DNA from: DATFFO01 sp963772815
GTDB taxonomy: Bacteria > Actinomycetota > Acidimicrobiia > Spongiisociales > ZC4RG35
Direction of reading: 5' to 3'
Assembly: GCA_963772815.1 (NCBI GenBank)
Contig: CAVYYV010000004.1
Coordinates: forward strand, 682,001 to 746,000
DNA: 64,000 nt
Shown here: positions 1 through 8,588 of the stretch, piece by piece
Position numbering within the stretch: the first letter of the stretch is position 1
Layout: each line of letters starts with the position of its first letter
Notes under the pieces: generated by a model
What the model was told of the DNA's origin: nothing
The model's input: the letters and a program-made list of their open reading frames with translations, nothing else
The model's database searches: none
Made by a program: the position numbers and the translations under genes

Positions 1-615
1 ATCGGCGCATCCGGACAGTACGTCGCGGGCACGGCTCTTGGCCTCCGCCGAGTCGGATCTGAGCAGCGGAGCCGTGAGCTGGCGGAGCAGATCGACCTCA
101 CGTTCGGCTCCCAGCCTCACCGCCCGAAGATGCCGGGCTTCGAAGCCCGCATCCAGTAGACGACGGCATTCGATGGCGACTCCGAGCGCATCGGGCGAAA
201 ACACCGTGGCACCGGCAGCCGGGGCGAGGAGCCCGTGCTCGATGAGCGCCTTGAGGTCGTCCTCGGCCAGCCCGCTGCGCCGGAGCAGATCGGCTCGGGT
301 CAAGGGCTCGCCCTCGACCTCGAGAGTGTCCTCGAGCGGCTCGATCTCATCGGGACCGGGCTCCTCGCCTCTCTCCCACAGCGTGAGCTTGGACTTGATC
401 ACCTTGAGTGGCAGAAAGTGGTCCCTCTGCTGAGTCAGGATGTAGCGCACCCGCTTCAGGTCCTCGCCATCGAACTGGCGGTACCCGCTGCTGGCTCGGG
501 CGGGGTTCAGCAGCCCCTGAGACTCGAGGAATCGAAGCTTCGACACGGAGACGTCCGGAAACTCGTCCCGCAACAGGTTGATGACTTCACCGATGCTGAG
601 CGGCTCGTCAGGCAT
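1..615 (-). CDS. ftsR: MerR-family transcriptional regulator (FtsR/Rv1828-like), 3' end outside window
   Basis: The protein starts MPDEPLSIGEVINLLRDEFP and is open to the window edge, so its C-terminus is missing. The first 70 residues form a MerR-type winged helix with the pattern SVSKLRFLESQGLL followed by SGYRQF. A second helical segment (about residues 105-200) suggests a helical effector or dimer domain. The start ATG overlaps the end of the FHA gene by 8 bases, so the two are probably translated together. The order gcvH, FHA protein, MerR matches the mycobacterial Rv1826-Rv1827-Rv1828 block, and related regulators control cell-division genes such as ftsZ. That role is known for the family and only inferred here. 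Confidence 0.85.
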   Translation of the reverse strand, partial: MPDEPLSIGEVINLLRDEFPDVSVSKLRFLESQGLLNPARASSGYRQFDGEDLKRVRYILTQQRDHFLPLKVIKSKLTLWERGEEPGPDEIEPLEDTLEVEGEPLTRADLLRRSGLAEDDLKALIEHGLLAPAAGATVFSPDALGVAIECRRLLDAGFEARHLRAVRLGAEREVDLLRQLTAPLLRSDSAEAKSRARDVLSGCAD

Positions 616-1066
616 TGCCATGGACGACGAGGAAGTGGAACCGGCCCACCAGGACTTCGTCTGCGGCTTCGAGGGCTGCGCTGTCGACCCGGGAGTCGTT
701 CACATACGTCCCATTGGTCGAACCCGAGTCCTCCACCGACAACTCTCCCCCATCGACTACGAACCGACAGTGCTGGCGGGACACCGTCACGTCGTCCAGG
801 AAGATGTCGCTCTCGGGGTGACGGCCCACGGTGGTGACACCAGGGTTCAAGACGAAGGTCATGCCGGTGCGCGGGCCTCGTTCGACCACGAGGGCAAAAC
901 CGTGGATGCCCTCGACCTGGGCGGCCTCGTCACGGCTGAGGGGGTGCTCCCGATCCTTCTCTAGAGGCACGTAGACCACCGTGGTGTCATTCTCTACCTC
1001 AGCTCCACAGTTGGGGCAGAAATGGATGTCGGCCGGTAGGTCGGCCTGGCAGTTCGGGCACGTCAT
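608..1066 (-). CDS. garA: Zinc-ribbon and FHA domain protein, GarA/OdhI-like
   Basis: This 152-residue protein begins with a zinc ribbon made of two CPNC knuckles (residues 3-6 and 17-20). A short NDTTVVYVPL stretch follows that resembles the phosphorylated threonine segment of GarA. A C-terminal FHA domain (about residues 55-150) has the core motifs GRHPESDI, SRQHCRF and SGSTNGTYVN. In mycobacteria and corynebacteria GarA/OdhI binds and inhibits 2-oxoglutarate metabolic enzymes until a Ser/Thr kinase phosphorylates it. Its position between gcvH and a MerR regulator supports this assignment. The zinc ribbon at the N-terminus is an addition relative to short mycobacterial GarA, so the target set may differ. 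Confidence 0.82.
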   Translation of the reverse strand: MTCPNCQADLPADIHFCPNCGAEVENDTTVVYVPLEKDREHPLSRDEAAQVEGIHGFALVVERGPRTGMTFVLNPGVTTVGRHPESDIFLDDVTVSRQHCRFVVDGGELSVEDSGSTNGTYVNDSRVDSAALEAADEVLVGRFHFLVVHGNA

Positions 1067-1113
1067 GGCACGACCAGTCTAGGGATCGACCACACCGCTC
1101 GACGGGCCGTGAG

Positions 1114-1494
1114 TCAGGCGATCAGGGCCCGATAGGCCGCGGCGTCGAGAAAGTCGCCAGCATCGAGCGGCTGGTCGGGCCGTAGAACCACGAACCAGGC
1201 GTCGCCGTAGGGATCCTGATTGACCAGCTCAGGCCGATCGACCAGATCCTCGTTGATCTCGATCACTGTGCCGGAGGACGGTGCGTACACCTCCCCCACC
1301 GACTTGGTCGACTCGACCTCCGCCATGACCGCGCTGGCCTCGACCTCTTCGTCGGGTGTTGGAAGCTCGACGAAGACCACGTCACCCAGCTGCTCCTGGG
1401 CGTATTCGGTGATTCCCATTCTGAGCGTCCCGTCGTCCTGGAGGGCGATCCACTCATGTTCCTCCGTGTACAGCAGCTGGTCGGGGACGTTCAC
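1114..1494 (-). CDS. gcvH: Glycine cleavage system H protein
   Basis: GcvH carries the lipoyl arm that shuttles the aminomethyl group between the P, T and L proteins of glycine cleavage. The 126-residue product has the HEW start (YTEEHEWI) and the lipoylation motif AEVESTKSVGEV, whose lysine is the attachment site, followed by GDAWFVVLRP. The chosen start is a GTG that overlaps the TGA stop of the upstream pgsA-type gene (GTGA). An upstream in-frame extension exists but would run back through pgsA and has no homology. No gcvP or gcvT lies nearby, so the partner proteins must be encoded elsewhere. Confidence 0.93.
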   Translation of the reverse strand: MNVPDQLLYTEEHEWIALQDDGTLRMGITEYAQEQLGDVVFVELPTPDEEVEASAVMAEVESTKSVGEVYAPSSGTVIEINEDLVDRPELVNQDPYGDAWFVVLRPDQPLDAGDFLDAAAYRALIA

Positions 1495-2087
1495 TGGGCC
1501 TCCTTGGGAGTCGACTGACCGGTATAGGGCGACTCTACCGAGCGGAGCCGGGCTCGGATGTCTCCCGCGTATTCCCCGGCCACCCACCAGTACAGGACCA
1601 GGCCAACCACGCCGGCCAACCACGCCGGTGGGCCGAACAGCCACGTCACGATGTCGGCCTTCAAGAGGTAGAACGAGGGGATGGCGCCGTAGAGGAGGAA
1701 GGTGGCTATCTTCCCCAGGGGTCGCACCTCCAGCTTCCCCAAGCTGCCGGTAGCCAGGATCAGACCTCCCACGCCTACCAGGACCTCACGCAGGATCAGG
1801 GCCCATCCGATGGGCCAGGGAAGCACTCCGGCGATCAGTCCCGCCACCAGAGCCGAGGCGATCATGAGCCGATCGGCCACCGGGTCGAGCAGCTTGCCCA
1901 ACTCGCTGACCTGGTCGAGCCGGCGGGCCAGATAGCCATCCACCCAGTCGGTGGCCCCGATGAGAAAAATGAGCGCAGCCGCCAGGCCGACCCGTTCCTG
2001 ACCCAACAACACCCACCAGAAGTAGGGAATAGCTGCCAGCCGGATGAACGAGACCAGATTGGGGATGGTCAGGACTCTGTCGCCCAC
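1491..2087 (-). CDS. pgsA: CDP-alcohol phosphatidyltransferase (phosphatidylglycerophosphate synthase family)
   Basis: The 198-residue integral membrane protein contains the CDP-alcohol phosphotransferase signature DG-X2-AR-X8-G-X3-D-X3-D (DWVDGYLARR followed by GKLLDPVADR, around residues 46-75). It also has about six hydrophobic segments. Enzymes of this family transfer a phosphatidyl group from CDP-diacylglycerol to an alcohol, usually glycerol-3-phosphate, at the cytoplasmic membrane. The start is GTG. The stop overlaps the gcvH start by four bases. The family has several alcohol specificities, so pgsA is the likely but not the only choice. Confidence 0.8.
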   Translation of the reverse strand: MGDRVLTIPNLVSFIRLAAIPYFWWVLLGQERVGLAAALIFLIGATDWVDGYLARRLDQVSELGKLLDPVADRLMIASALVAGLIAGVLPWPIGWALILREVLVGVGGLILATGSLGKLEVRPLGKIATFLLYGAIPSFYLLKADIVTWLFGPPAWLAGVVGLVLYWWVAGEYAGDIRARLRSVESPYTGQSTPKEAQ

Positions 2088-2112
2088 CCCGACAGGCTAC
2101 CGCTCGAGCAGG

Positions 2113-2316
2113 TCAGCTACGTGCCGGCGCCTGCTTGAAGAGGTCGCCCGAGCCGGTATGGCCCCGGTCGCGCACCGTCACATCGCCGCACCGGATGCAC
2201 ACACTGCGCTCCAACCCGAAATTGACCGTCGTGTAACGCTCCGGATGATCGCAATCGCCGACGGCCTTGGTCGGATCATGGACGGGTTGCTTCTGAAAGA
2301 TCTTCATGGTGATCAC
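2113..2316 (-). CDS. Small conserved-looking zinc-binding protein
   Basis: This is a 67-residue product from a GTG start; an ATG three codons later (position 2307) is equally possible. A C-X-H ... C-X2-C arrangement (CDHPERY ... CIRCG) suggests a zinc knuckle, and the C-terminus is short and basic. It lies 25 bases upstream of the pgsA-type gene on the same strand and may be the first gene of the pgsA-gcvH-FHA-MerR run. I do not recognise a named family. Confidence 0.5.
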   Translation of the reverse strand: MITMKIFQKQPVHDPTKAVGDCDHPERYTTVNFGLERSVCIRCGDVTVRDRGHTGSGDLFKQAPARS

Positions 2317-2459
2317 GCGCCTTTTGGTTTCCCCGCGTCATCGTCCCACCACCCCCGCGGCGGTCTAGGGCCAATCACAAGACGCACCATCTGACTAGTA
2401 CGGGCAAGAACCAGGCCAAGTCGGCACCGGATCCAGGGACGATTACCATGGCCGTGTCA

Positions 2460-2533
2460 CGGGCCGTGGCGCAGCTTGGTAGCGCGCTTGACTGGGGGTC
2501 AAGAGGTCGTGGGTTCGAATCCCGCCGGCCCGA
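2460..2533 (+). tRNA. tRNA-Pro (anticodon GGG)
   Basis: A full cloverleaf can be folded. The acceptor stem pairs CGGGCCG with CGGCCCG, the D arm is GCGC-AGCTTGGTA-GCGC, the anticodon stem CTTGA/TCAAG encloses loop CTGGGGG, and the T arm has GTGGG/CCCGC around TTCGAAT. Loop position 34-36 is GGG, giving proline. CCA is not encoded. The 3' half from 2491 is repeated at 14189-14232, which marks this gene as the attachment site of the mobile element that follows. The working tRNA therefore now contains the element-borne 3' half. Confidence 0.95.
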
Positions 2534-2534
2534 C
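2491..2534 (+). repeat. Left attachment site (attL), 3' half of tRNA-Pro
   Basis: These 44 bases run from the anticodon loop to the tRNA end and recur in the same orientation at 14189-14232 with three mismatches. The first 19 bases (ACTGGGGGTCAAGAGGTCG) are identical and are the likely crossover region. The integrase gene lies immediately inside this copy, as is usual for tyrosine-recombinase elements. Confidence 0.85.
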
Positions 2535-2538
2535 GCAA

Positions 2539-2564
2539 GAAACCCGCTCTGTTGAGCGGGTTTC
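2539..2564 (+). terminator. Intrinsic-type hairpin after tRNA-Pro
   Basis: An 11-bp perfect stem, GAAACCCGCTC with GAGCGGGTTTC, encloses the loop TGTT and begins six bases after the tRNA end. There is only a weak T run. It lies on the element side of attL, so the element may have supplied a terminator together with the replacement tRNA end. It could also stop the integrase transcript coming from the other strand. Confidence 0.6.
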
Positions 2565-2595
2565 CTCAATGCCGGGCTCGAGTCGCCTCGGTCGG

Positions 2596-2615
2596 TGGCG
2601 CCTATTTGGCGCCTA
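2596..2615. repeat. Left arm-type repeat of the element
   Basis: The 20-bp sequence TGGCGCCTATTTGGCGCCTA is two direct TGGCGCCTA units separated by TT. An identical copy is at 14041-14060 near the other end. Tyrosine integrases of this class bind short repeats of this kind in the arms of their att sites. The repeat overlaps the last codons of the integrase gene. Confidence 0.65.
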
Positions 2616-3776
2616 ACGGTCAGCCATCATGGCCGCCAGCCGGTCGATCGCTTGCCGCTGCATGTTCGGAAGGACCGCCGAGTAGATATCGAGCGTCGTC
2701 GTGATCGAGGCATGGCCGAGCCGTTCCTGCACGACCTTCGGCGACTCACCCGCCGCCAGCAACGCCGTGGCGTGACTGTGGCGAAGCTGCTTGACGGTGA
2801 TCCTCGGGAGGTTGGCTGCGGTCACTATCTCCCCGAACCGCCTCGATATGTACTCGGGATTCGACGGCTGGCCAATCTGGTCGCTGGAGACCCACTCCCC
2901 CGGCGCCCACACCTCACCAGCGCGTAGACGCTCCTCGATCTGCGTCTTCCGCCACTCCTTGAGCGCCGCCAACGTTTCGGCGTCCAGATCGACGGTCCGC
3001 CGGGAGCGAGCCGTCTTAGGTGGCTTCGTGACCGTCCTGCCGTCCACCACGACCCGAGCCCTCCGTACCGACAAGCGGCCGGCGTCCAGGTCTACGTCGG
3101 GCCACTGGAGACCGCAGAGTTCCGACCGCCGGAGCCCAGTCATGGCCGCGGTACGCCAGATCGCTGCCAGTCGATCCGTCCGCGCTTCCTCGATGAAGGC
3201 GGTGATCTGCATTGGCGTCCATACGTCGGCAGTTACGTCTCGTACTGGCATCTTCGGTTTGTCGGCTAGGTCGGCGGGGTTCACTCGAAGCAAGCCCTTC
3301 CTAACTGCGGCGTCGAGGGCCTTATGTAGCGAGATCTGGAGGCGCCGGACCGAGGCGGGACCTAGTCCGCCTGCGCCGTCTAGCCGGCCGCTGATGCCGC
3401 GCTCCGCGAGGAAGGCTTCGATCTGCGTAGCTGTGAGGCGATCAAGGCGAACTTGGCCGAGCTGCGGGACGATGTGGCGCTCGACCGCCGAGCGGTACCA
3501 CGAAATGGTCGCTGCCTCCAGTTGCTGCATGCCGAGAGAGCCGAGCCAGTCCCGAAGATACTGACCGACGGTGAGCGAGCCGGCGTCGGCGACCCCGCCC
3601 TGGCTCACTTCGGACAGACCAGCGTTGAGCCACTTCCACGCGTCAGTCTTGGTGTTGAAGAACTTGGAACGACGACGGCGCTTACCGAGGCCGTCGGTAT
3701 AGGAATAGATGGCTTGATAGCGTTTACCGCGCTCGCGGATGGAACCGGTGCCCTTGGGTCGTCTTTGGTCGGTCAT
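2613..3776 (-). CDS. int: Tyrosine-type site-specific integrase
   Basis: This 387-residue phage-type integrase has an N-terminal basic arm-binding region (GTGSIRERGKRYQAIY), a SAM-like core-binding domain (about residues 65-165) and a C-terminal catalytic domain. Catalytic residues are visible: the first Arg in TGLRRSEL (about 216), the H-X2-R region in LRHSHATALL (about 334), the later His in ERLGHAS and the nucleophilic Tyr in LDIYSAV (about 366). Length and architecture are normal and the frame is intact. It reads towards the tRNA-Pro gene and should catalyse integration and, with the excisionase-like protein, excision between the two att repeats. Confidence 0.95.
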   Translation of the reverse strand: MTDQRRPKGTGSIRERGKRYQAIYSYTDGLGKRRRRSKFFNTKTDAWKWLNAGLSEVSQGGVADAGSLTVGQYLRDWLGSLGMQQLEAATISWYRSAVERHIVPQLGQVRLDRLTATQIEAFLAERGISGRLDGAGGLGPASVRRLQISLHKALDAAVRKGLLRVNPADLADKPKMPVRDVTADVWTPMQITAFIEEARTDRLAAIWRTAAMTGLRRSELCGLQWPDVDLDAGRLSVRRARVVVDGRTVTKPPKTARSRRTVDLDAETLAALKEWRKTQIEERLRAGEVWAPGEWVSSDQIGQPSNPEYISRRFGEIVTAANLPRITVKQLRHSHATALLAAGESPKVVQERLGHASITTTLDIYSAVLPNMQRQAIDRLAAMMADR

Positions 3777-3806
3777 ATCCGCGCTCCTCGATCGTGGGGT
3801 TGACCT

Positions 3807-4565
3807 CTATCCCGTATCTCCTGATGACTCTTGATCCGCGCTCCGGTCGTCTGATGCTGTCTCGTCCGGTCGGGTTATAGCGGTCGAAGGGTGTCCTTGC
3901 TTGTAGGTGAAGTCTTGGTCGTTGGTGTTTTCGGCGATGAATCCTCGGAGGCCGACTTGGCGGAGGTGGTCGATGAGGGTGCCGAGTTCTTCGATGTTTT
4001 TGTCGAAGTTGTCGGCGTGTTGGTCGAGGAGGGCTAAGAGGAGTTCTTTGCGTCGTTCCCGGTAGGACCATTCTTTGGCGGGGCTGGGGACGCCGGTGAT
4101 CTTTTCGACGGCTTGTTGGGCGGCGGTGGGGTCGGTGACTCCGATTTGGCGGAGCCGCTCGTAGAGGGCTTGGGCTTGTGCGGGACCGCCCAAGAGGAGG
4201 GTGTAGAGCTGGTCGACTTGGACGCTGGTGTCTTGGATGCGGCGGCGGTCGCCGGGTGGGGGGAGGAGGAACCAGATGATGGGGAGGTGGAAGGCGAGGG
4301 CGAAGATGAGAATTTCTTGGGCGTCGAACTCTCTTGGCCGTTCCCCGTCCCAGGCTCTTTCGATGGAGGAGATGCCGGCTTGGGTGAGCCGGGTGCCCGA
4401 GAAGTGTTCGAGGCGGGCGGCTAGGTCTTCTTGGGTCCAGCCCCGCAGCAGGCGGGCCTCGCGGATGTTGTAGGCGACGACCTGGTTGACGTCCACCGTC
4501 TCCGAGGGTGGTGGGGGCGGTTCGGGTTCGGGTTGGGGGCGGGTTCGGCGGTGCTTGCTGGCCAC
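3807..4565 (-). CDS. XRE-family transcriptional regulator of the element
   Basis: The 252-residue protein has a proline-rich N-terminus and a helix-turn-helix of XRE type at about residues 28-80 (NIREARLLRGWTQEDLAARL followed by TQAGISSIER). A helical C-terminal half with the heptad-like stretch LLLALLDQHADNFDKNIEEL probably serves in oligomerisation. It is divergent from the excisionase-like gene at 4663 across a 97-base intergenic region holding an inverted repeat. The arrangement resembles regulator and xis pairs of actinobacterial integrative elements, so it probably represses excision and transfer functions. It is on the same strand as the integrase, 30 bases upstream of it. Confidence 0.8.
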   Translation of the reverse strand: MASKHRRTRPQPEPEPPPPPSETVDVNQVVAYNIREARLLRGWTQEDLAARLEHFSGTRLTQAGISSIERAWDGERPREFDAQEILIFALAFHLPIIWFLLPPPGDRRRIQDTSVQVDQLYTLLLGGPAQAQALYERLRQIGVTDPTAAQQAVEKITGVPSPAKEWSYRERRKELLLALLDQHADNFDKNIEELGTLIDHLRQVGLRGFIAENTNDQDFTYKQGHPSTAITRPDETASDDRSADQESSGDTG

Positions 4566-4617
4566 GGCAAGAATCCTACACAGCTTGGGGGTGGTGCTTG
4601 TAATGGTCGGGTACTGT

Positions 4618-4666
4618 CCATAAGATACTGATCGGTAGCTTTGTTAGCAAAGGTCGTGTCTTATGG
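4618..4666. promoter_or_regulatory. Candidate operator: inverted repeat between divergent regulator and excisionase genes
   Basis: CCATAAGA at 4618-4625 is repeated in inverted form as TCTTATGG at 4659-4666. The right arm covers the ATG of the excisionase-like gene. TAAGAT inside the left arm could be a -10 element for the rightward promoter. Occupancy by the XRE protein would block both transcription and translation initiation of the rightward gene. This is read from the sequence arrangement only. Confidence 0.4.
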
Positions 4667-5016
4667 CCGAGATTCCGCTTCTGTTGACGGTCGAGGAGGC
4701 CGGGGAGTTGTTGCGGATCGGGCGGACCAAGGCGTATGCGATGACTCGGGAGTGGCGAGATACCGGCGGCCGGTCGGGTCTGCCGGTGATCGACTTGGGG
4801 AATGTGTTGCGGGTTCCCCGCAAGGCGATCGAGGACCTGATCGGCGTCGACCTGTCCGCTGTTTCTTTGCCTGGCGGGTCGAACGGCGCCGGCACCTCGG
4901 TTGACCGTCCGCCCCGCCACGCCGACCAGACGACCAGACCGGCACCGACGCGTAAGAGTCGAAACACCGACCAGCTCGACCTGTTCCACGCATCCACCGA
5001 ATCCCACCTCGACTGA
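4663..5016 (+). CDS. xis: Excisionase-like helix-turn-helix DNA-binding protein
   Basis: The 117-residue protein has an N-terminal winged helix-turn-helix of the excisionase/HTH_17 type: LLTVEEAGELLRIGRTKAY, then a turn, then LPVIDLGNVLRVPRKAIEDL (about residues 7-62). Its C-terminal half is polar and probably disordered. Proteins of this kind bend DNA at att sites and switch the integrase to excision. It is the first rightward gene after the regulator and precedes the relaxase by about 100 bases. A general transcription-factor role cannot be excluded. Confidence 0.75.
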   Translation: MAEIPLLLTVEEAGELLRIGRTKAYAMTREWRDTGGRSGLPVIDLGNVLRVPRKAIEDLIGVDLSAVSLPGGSNGAGTSVDRPPRHADQTTRPAPTRKSRNTDQLDLFHASTESHLD

Positions 5017-5113
5017 GACCGGAGCCCTCGATGATCCCACGAACACCACTCCGCCTTTCAGAGAGCGACAGACGAGTGCACACCTGCGGTGGAGACCAAG
5101 AGGAGCGGATGCG

Positions 5114-7793
5114 GTGACGGTGCGGGTGACGACGTTGAACGGCTCCGGGGCGGGGAGGTATTACACCGAGCGGCTCCCTTCCTACTACCTGGACGGCGAC
5201 GAACCACGCGGCGTCTGGTGGGGCAAGGCTACGGGGCGTCTCGGTCTCGGCGGTCTGATCGACTCGGAGGCGTTTCTGGCGGTGATGGCCGGGAAGCACC
5301 CGACGTCACGAGACGACCTGGGACGAAAATATGGGGAGGGGTCGGTGCGGGGCTATGACACCACCTTCTCGGCTCCCAAGTCGGTGTCGGTGCTATTCGC
5401 CCTCGGCGACGACACGACACGCCACGAGGTGGTGGAAGCGCATGAACGGGCGGTGGAAGCTGTCCTCGCCTGGATCCAAGACCGGGCTCATACTCGGATG
5501 CGACAGCACGGCCATGTGATGTGTGTCGATACCGAGGGGATCGTGGTGGGGATGTTTCGCCAGCACACCAGCCGCCGCCTCGACCCCCAGTTGCACACCC
5601 ATGCCGTGATCGCCAACCGAGTCCCCGCTGATGGCCGCTGGCTGGCGTTGGATGCTCGCACCATCAAACTCGACCAGCGGACCCTGTCGGCGTTGTATCA
5701 CGCCGGCCTCCGCGCCGAGCTGACCCGCCGCCTCGGCGTCGCCTGGCAACCACCGGAGCACGGGATCTCAGAAATCGACGGCGTCGACGAAGCGGTGTTG
5801 GCGGCGTTCTCCCAACGCACCCGCGACATGTCCCGGCGACTGGAAGAGAAACTGGCCGATTCCAGGATGACATGGGTAGGGAACCATCGGAGAAGGAACG
5901 GTGGAAACTGGAACGCGAAGCAGTCCTCGACAGCCGACCTGCCAAACCACATCGGACCAGCCTCGCCGACCTGCACCATAATGTGGCGGATGAGAGTCCC
6001 GGTGATGGGCCGTTCGGCCCGCCAGATAATCGAATCCACACTGGGGCGGCAACGCCGACACGAAGGCATCAACGCCGAACAGGCAGTGTCACTAGCGGAG
6101 GCGGCGGTCGCAGCGTTGACGGATAAGCAGTCGTCGTGGCGACCCGCCGAACTGGTTCGAGAGCTCGCCGCCGTCACCCCGACCACTGTCACCGCCGACG
6201 CCCAGGAGCTGACCGAGTTCCTGCAGCGGCTCGCCGACCAGACCACTATTACGCGTTGCGTGGAGATGTCCCCATCCGTGCCCACCGGCATTCCCAGGCG
6301 AAGGGACGGAAGACCCATCACCGAAGCCGGAACAGACCGGGCGCTCACCACCGCCGCGATCCTCCAAGAGGAACAAGAGTTGGTGGCGTGGGCGGAACGC
6401 CGCAAAGACCCCGACCTTCACCCGTGGAGGCAACCCCGGCGTATCCAATTCGCCGACCACCTCACCCCGGCGCAAGTGGCGGTGGTCGCCGCCGTGGCCG
6501 ACGGCGACGACCTGGAACTCGTGGTCGGCCCGGCCGGAGCCGGCAAGACCACCACCCTCGCCGCCGCGGCTCTCAACGTGTCCGCCCGGGGCCGTCCCGT
6601 GTTCGGACTCGCGCCCACGGCGGCGGCGGCCGAAGTCCTCGCACACCGAAGCCGACCTCCCGTCTGACACCCTGGACAAGCTGCTCAGCGAATACTCCCA
6701 TCCCAGCCGACCGCCCGATCCCCGCTACGCCCTCCGTCCTGGACACGACGGTGATCGTTGACGAAGCCGCCACCGCTTCCACCCCCAAACTCGCCCACCT
6801 GGCCCGCCTCGCCGACCAACACCACTGGCGGATTGTGCTCGTGGGCGACCCCCGCCAGTTCGCAGCGGTCGGCCGGGGCGGCATGTTCTCCCACCTCGTC
6901 GACACCTTCGGAGCCACCGAGCTGGCGCAGGTCATCGGTTCACCCACGAATGGGAGAGAGAGGCGAGTCTGCGTCTCCGAGCCGGTGATCCCGCCGTGCT
7001 GACCGAGTATGAGCGGCGAGGCCGCCTCCACGACGGAACCCTCGACCGGATGGAGACCGGGGTCGTCGACGCCTGGTGGCGAGCCCGCCACCGGGGTGAG
7101 ACGGTGGCGTTGATGGCTAACAGCACCGAGGCCGTTGCCCGCCTCAACCACCTCGCTCAACAAACCCGCATCCAAGCCGGAGAACTCGACGCCGCCGCTT
7201 CCGCCCTCCACATCGGAGGTCAGAGGCTTGGAGTGGGTGACGAAGTGGTCACCCGCCGCAACCACCGCAGTCTCCGCACCGACCAAGGGCACATGGTCAA
7301 GAACCGCGACCACTGGACCATCACCGCCATCCACCCAGATGGACGAGTCCTCCTCGCCGGCCGCACCGGCCTTATCCGCCTCCCGGCCAACTACGTCCTC
7401 GAATATGTCGAGTTGGCTTACGCCCAGACCAGCCACGCCACCCAAGGCCGCACCGTCGACACCGCCCTCCTCCTCATCGACACCCCCACCGACACCCACG
7501 GCGTCTACACCCCCATGACCCGAGGACGACAAGCCAACCACGCCTACGTCGTCACCCAAGAGAACGAGAGAGCCCGGGACGTGCTCACAAACGCCGTCGG
7601 CCGCGACTGGATCGACCAGCCCGCCCTCTCTCACCGAGACCACCTCGAACCTCACCGTGGACCACATGCCGAACCACAGGACCCGGACGATCGCGAGGAG
7701 TTCGACATGCTGGTCCAGCGTGCCCACAAGCGCATCGCAGAACTGCAAGCCCGAACACGAGAAACCGAATGCTTAATCGGCCTCAGCCTGTAG
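5114..7793 (+). pseudogene. MobF-family (TrwC/TraA) relaxase-helicase, broken by several frameshifts
   Basis: The GTG start at 5114 follows a GAGGAG ribosome-binding site. The N-terminus (MTVRVTTLNGSGAGRYYTER) is a TrwC-type relaxase domain with the metal-binding histidines in LHTHAVIANRV. The helicase half shows Walker A GPAGAGKTTT (about 6534), Walker B VIVDEAA (about 6752) and a late AYAQTSHATQGRTVD motif (about 7420). The reading frame changes near 5855, 6010, 6650, 6730 and 6930; each change is needed to keep homology-like sequence. No single frame covers the gene, so the relaxase cannot be made intact. Normally it would nick the element's transfer origin and unwind DNA for conjugation. 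Confidence 0.85.
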
Positions 7794-8024
7794 ATGTGGG
7801 CAACGGAGGACCCGCCGGGTGTCCTCCACCGTCACCATCAGCCCCTCAGGCAGGTCCTGGCACTTCAACCACCCGAATATTCGACGCAGGTGCAGGCGGT
7901 CAGTCACAGTTATGGGGTTCCGTCGGAACACCACCCTTGCTCGGCAACGTACATCACAGAGTATCGAGCCGCTTCGATCACCTCCAGGCATTTCAACAGG
8001 TGCGCTCGGCCGACGACTCCCCAC
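7773..8024 (-). other. Possible gene remnant, unrecognised
   Basis: A reverse-strand frame ends in protein-like sequence (ITVTDRLHLRRIFGWLKCQD, then a stop at 7773). The upstream part reads naturally in a different frame (EVIEAARYSVMYVAEQG). This suggests a short gene with one frameshift near 7915. No family is recognised. It overlaps the last codons of the relaxase remnant on the other strand. Confidence 0.25.
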
Positions 8025-8048
8025 GCTGCCGGGCAGCCTCGGAGACGC

Positions 8049-8452
8049 TCACCGATTAAGACGGTTGATTGCCTCGTCATACATTAAGGTCGTGGTTACT
8101 CGTTGGCCGTTCTCCGTAAGCTCATAGCATTTGCCCCTCCATCCGTCAGGCAGCTCAATGACGTGAGGACTGCACAGGATGTGGCCATCATCACAGGTGT
8201 TGATCCAGGTTGGGTTCGGATGTACACCGCTCCCGCGCCTTCGGCATCTAGGATGTACCACACACTTAAAGACGGGTCTGAGGTAGCTGGCTCTTGGAGT
8301 TCAGGCGGCACATCGGTAACTTCGATTCGAGTTGCCTCCCGTGGAAGCGGTACAGCGTCCGTGCAGCTAACGAGCGGCAGTGAGACGGCCAACATAGACC
8401 CGCCGCCAGCCACTGGCTTGTTGCTAAGGTCTCGGACGGTTCGAGTTGTCAA
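8049..8452 (-). pseudogene. Frameshifted small secreted or lipoprotein-like gene
   Basis: The upstream part in one frame contains a short hydrophobic stretch ending in a cysteine (AVSLPLVSC), then an acidic region up to VYIRTQPGS. The downstream part in the neighbouring frame continues CDDGHILCSPHVIELPDGW to a stop at 8049. Joining them needs a one-base shift near 8205. Three cysteines downstream suggest an exported protein with disulfides. Function is not recognised. Confidence 0.4.
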
Positions 8453-8588
8453 TGATATGGTTGTCGAAGTGAACCGTCGGATAGAAGTTTCCGCTGGGCG
8501 TGACGTGCGTGAACCAGAAATATTGACGGTTCAGCGAGTTGTAGCCCGTGTTTACCGTTTAGTGGCAACCGGATCCTGTATATGCGTC
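8424..8588 (-). other. Fragment of a secreted protein gene
   Basis: Between two lipoprotein-like genes the reverse strand encodes TVNTGYNSLNRQYFWFTHVT and then SGNFYPTVHFDNHIIDN before a stop at 8424. A TAA lies just upstream, and DAYTGSGC comes before that. Composition is rich in Asn, Tyr and Phe and unlike out-of-frame GC-rich sequence. There is no start codon and no named family, so I treat it as a remnant. Confidence 0.25.

Noticed and set aside
2375..2569. 64-residue reverse frame across tRNA-Pro (SGRRDSNPRPLDPQ type)
   Set aside because: This is the well-known false protein produced by translating a tRNA gene on the wrong strand.
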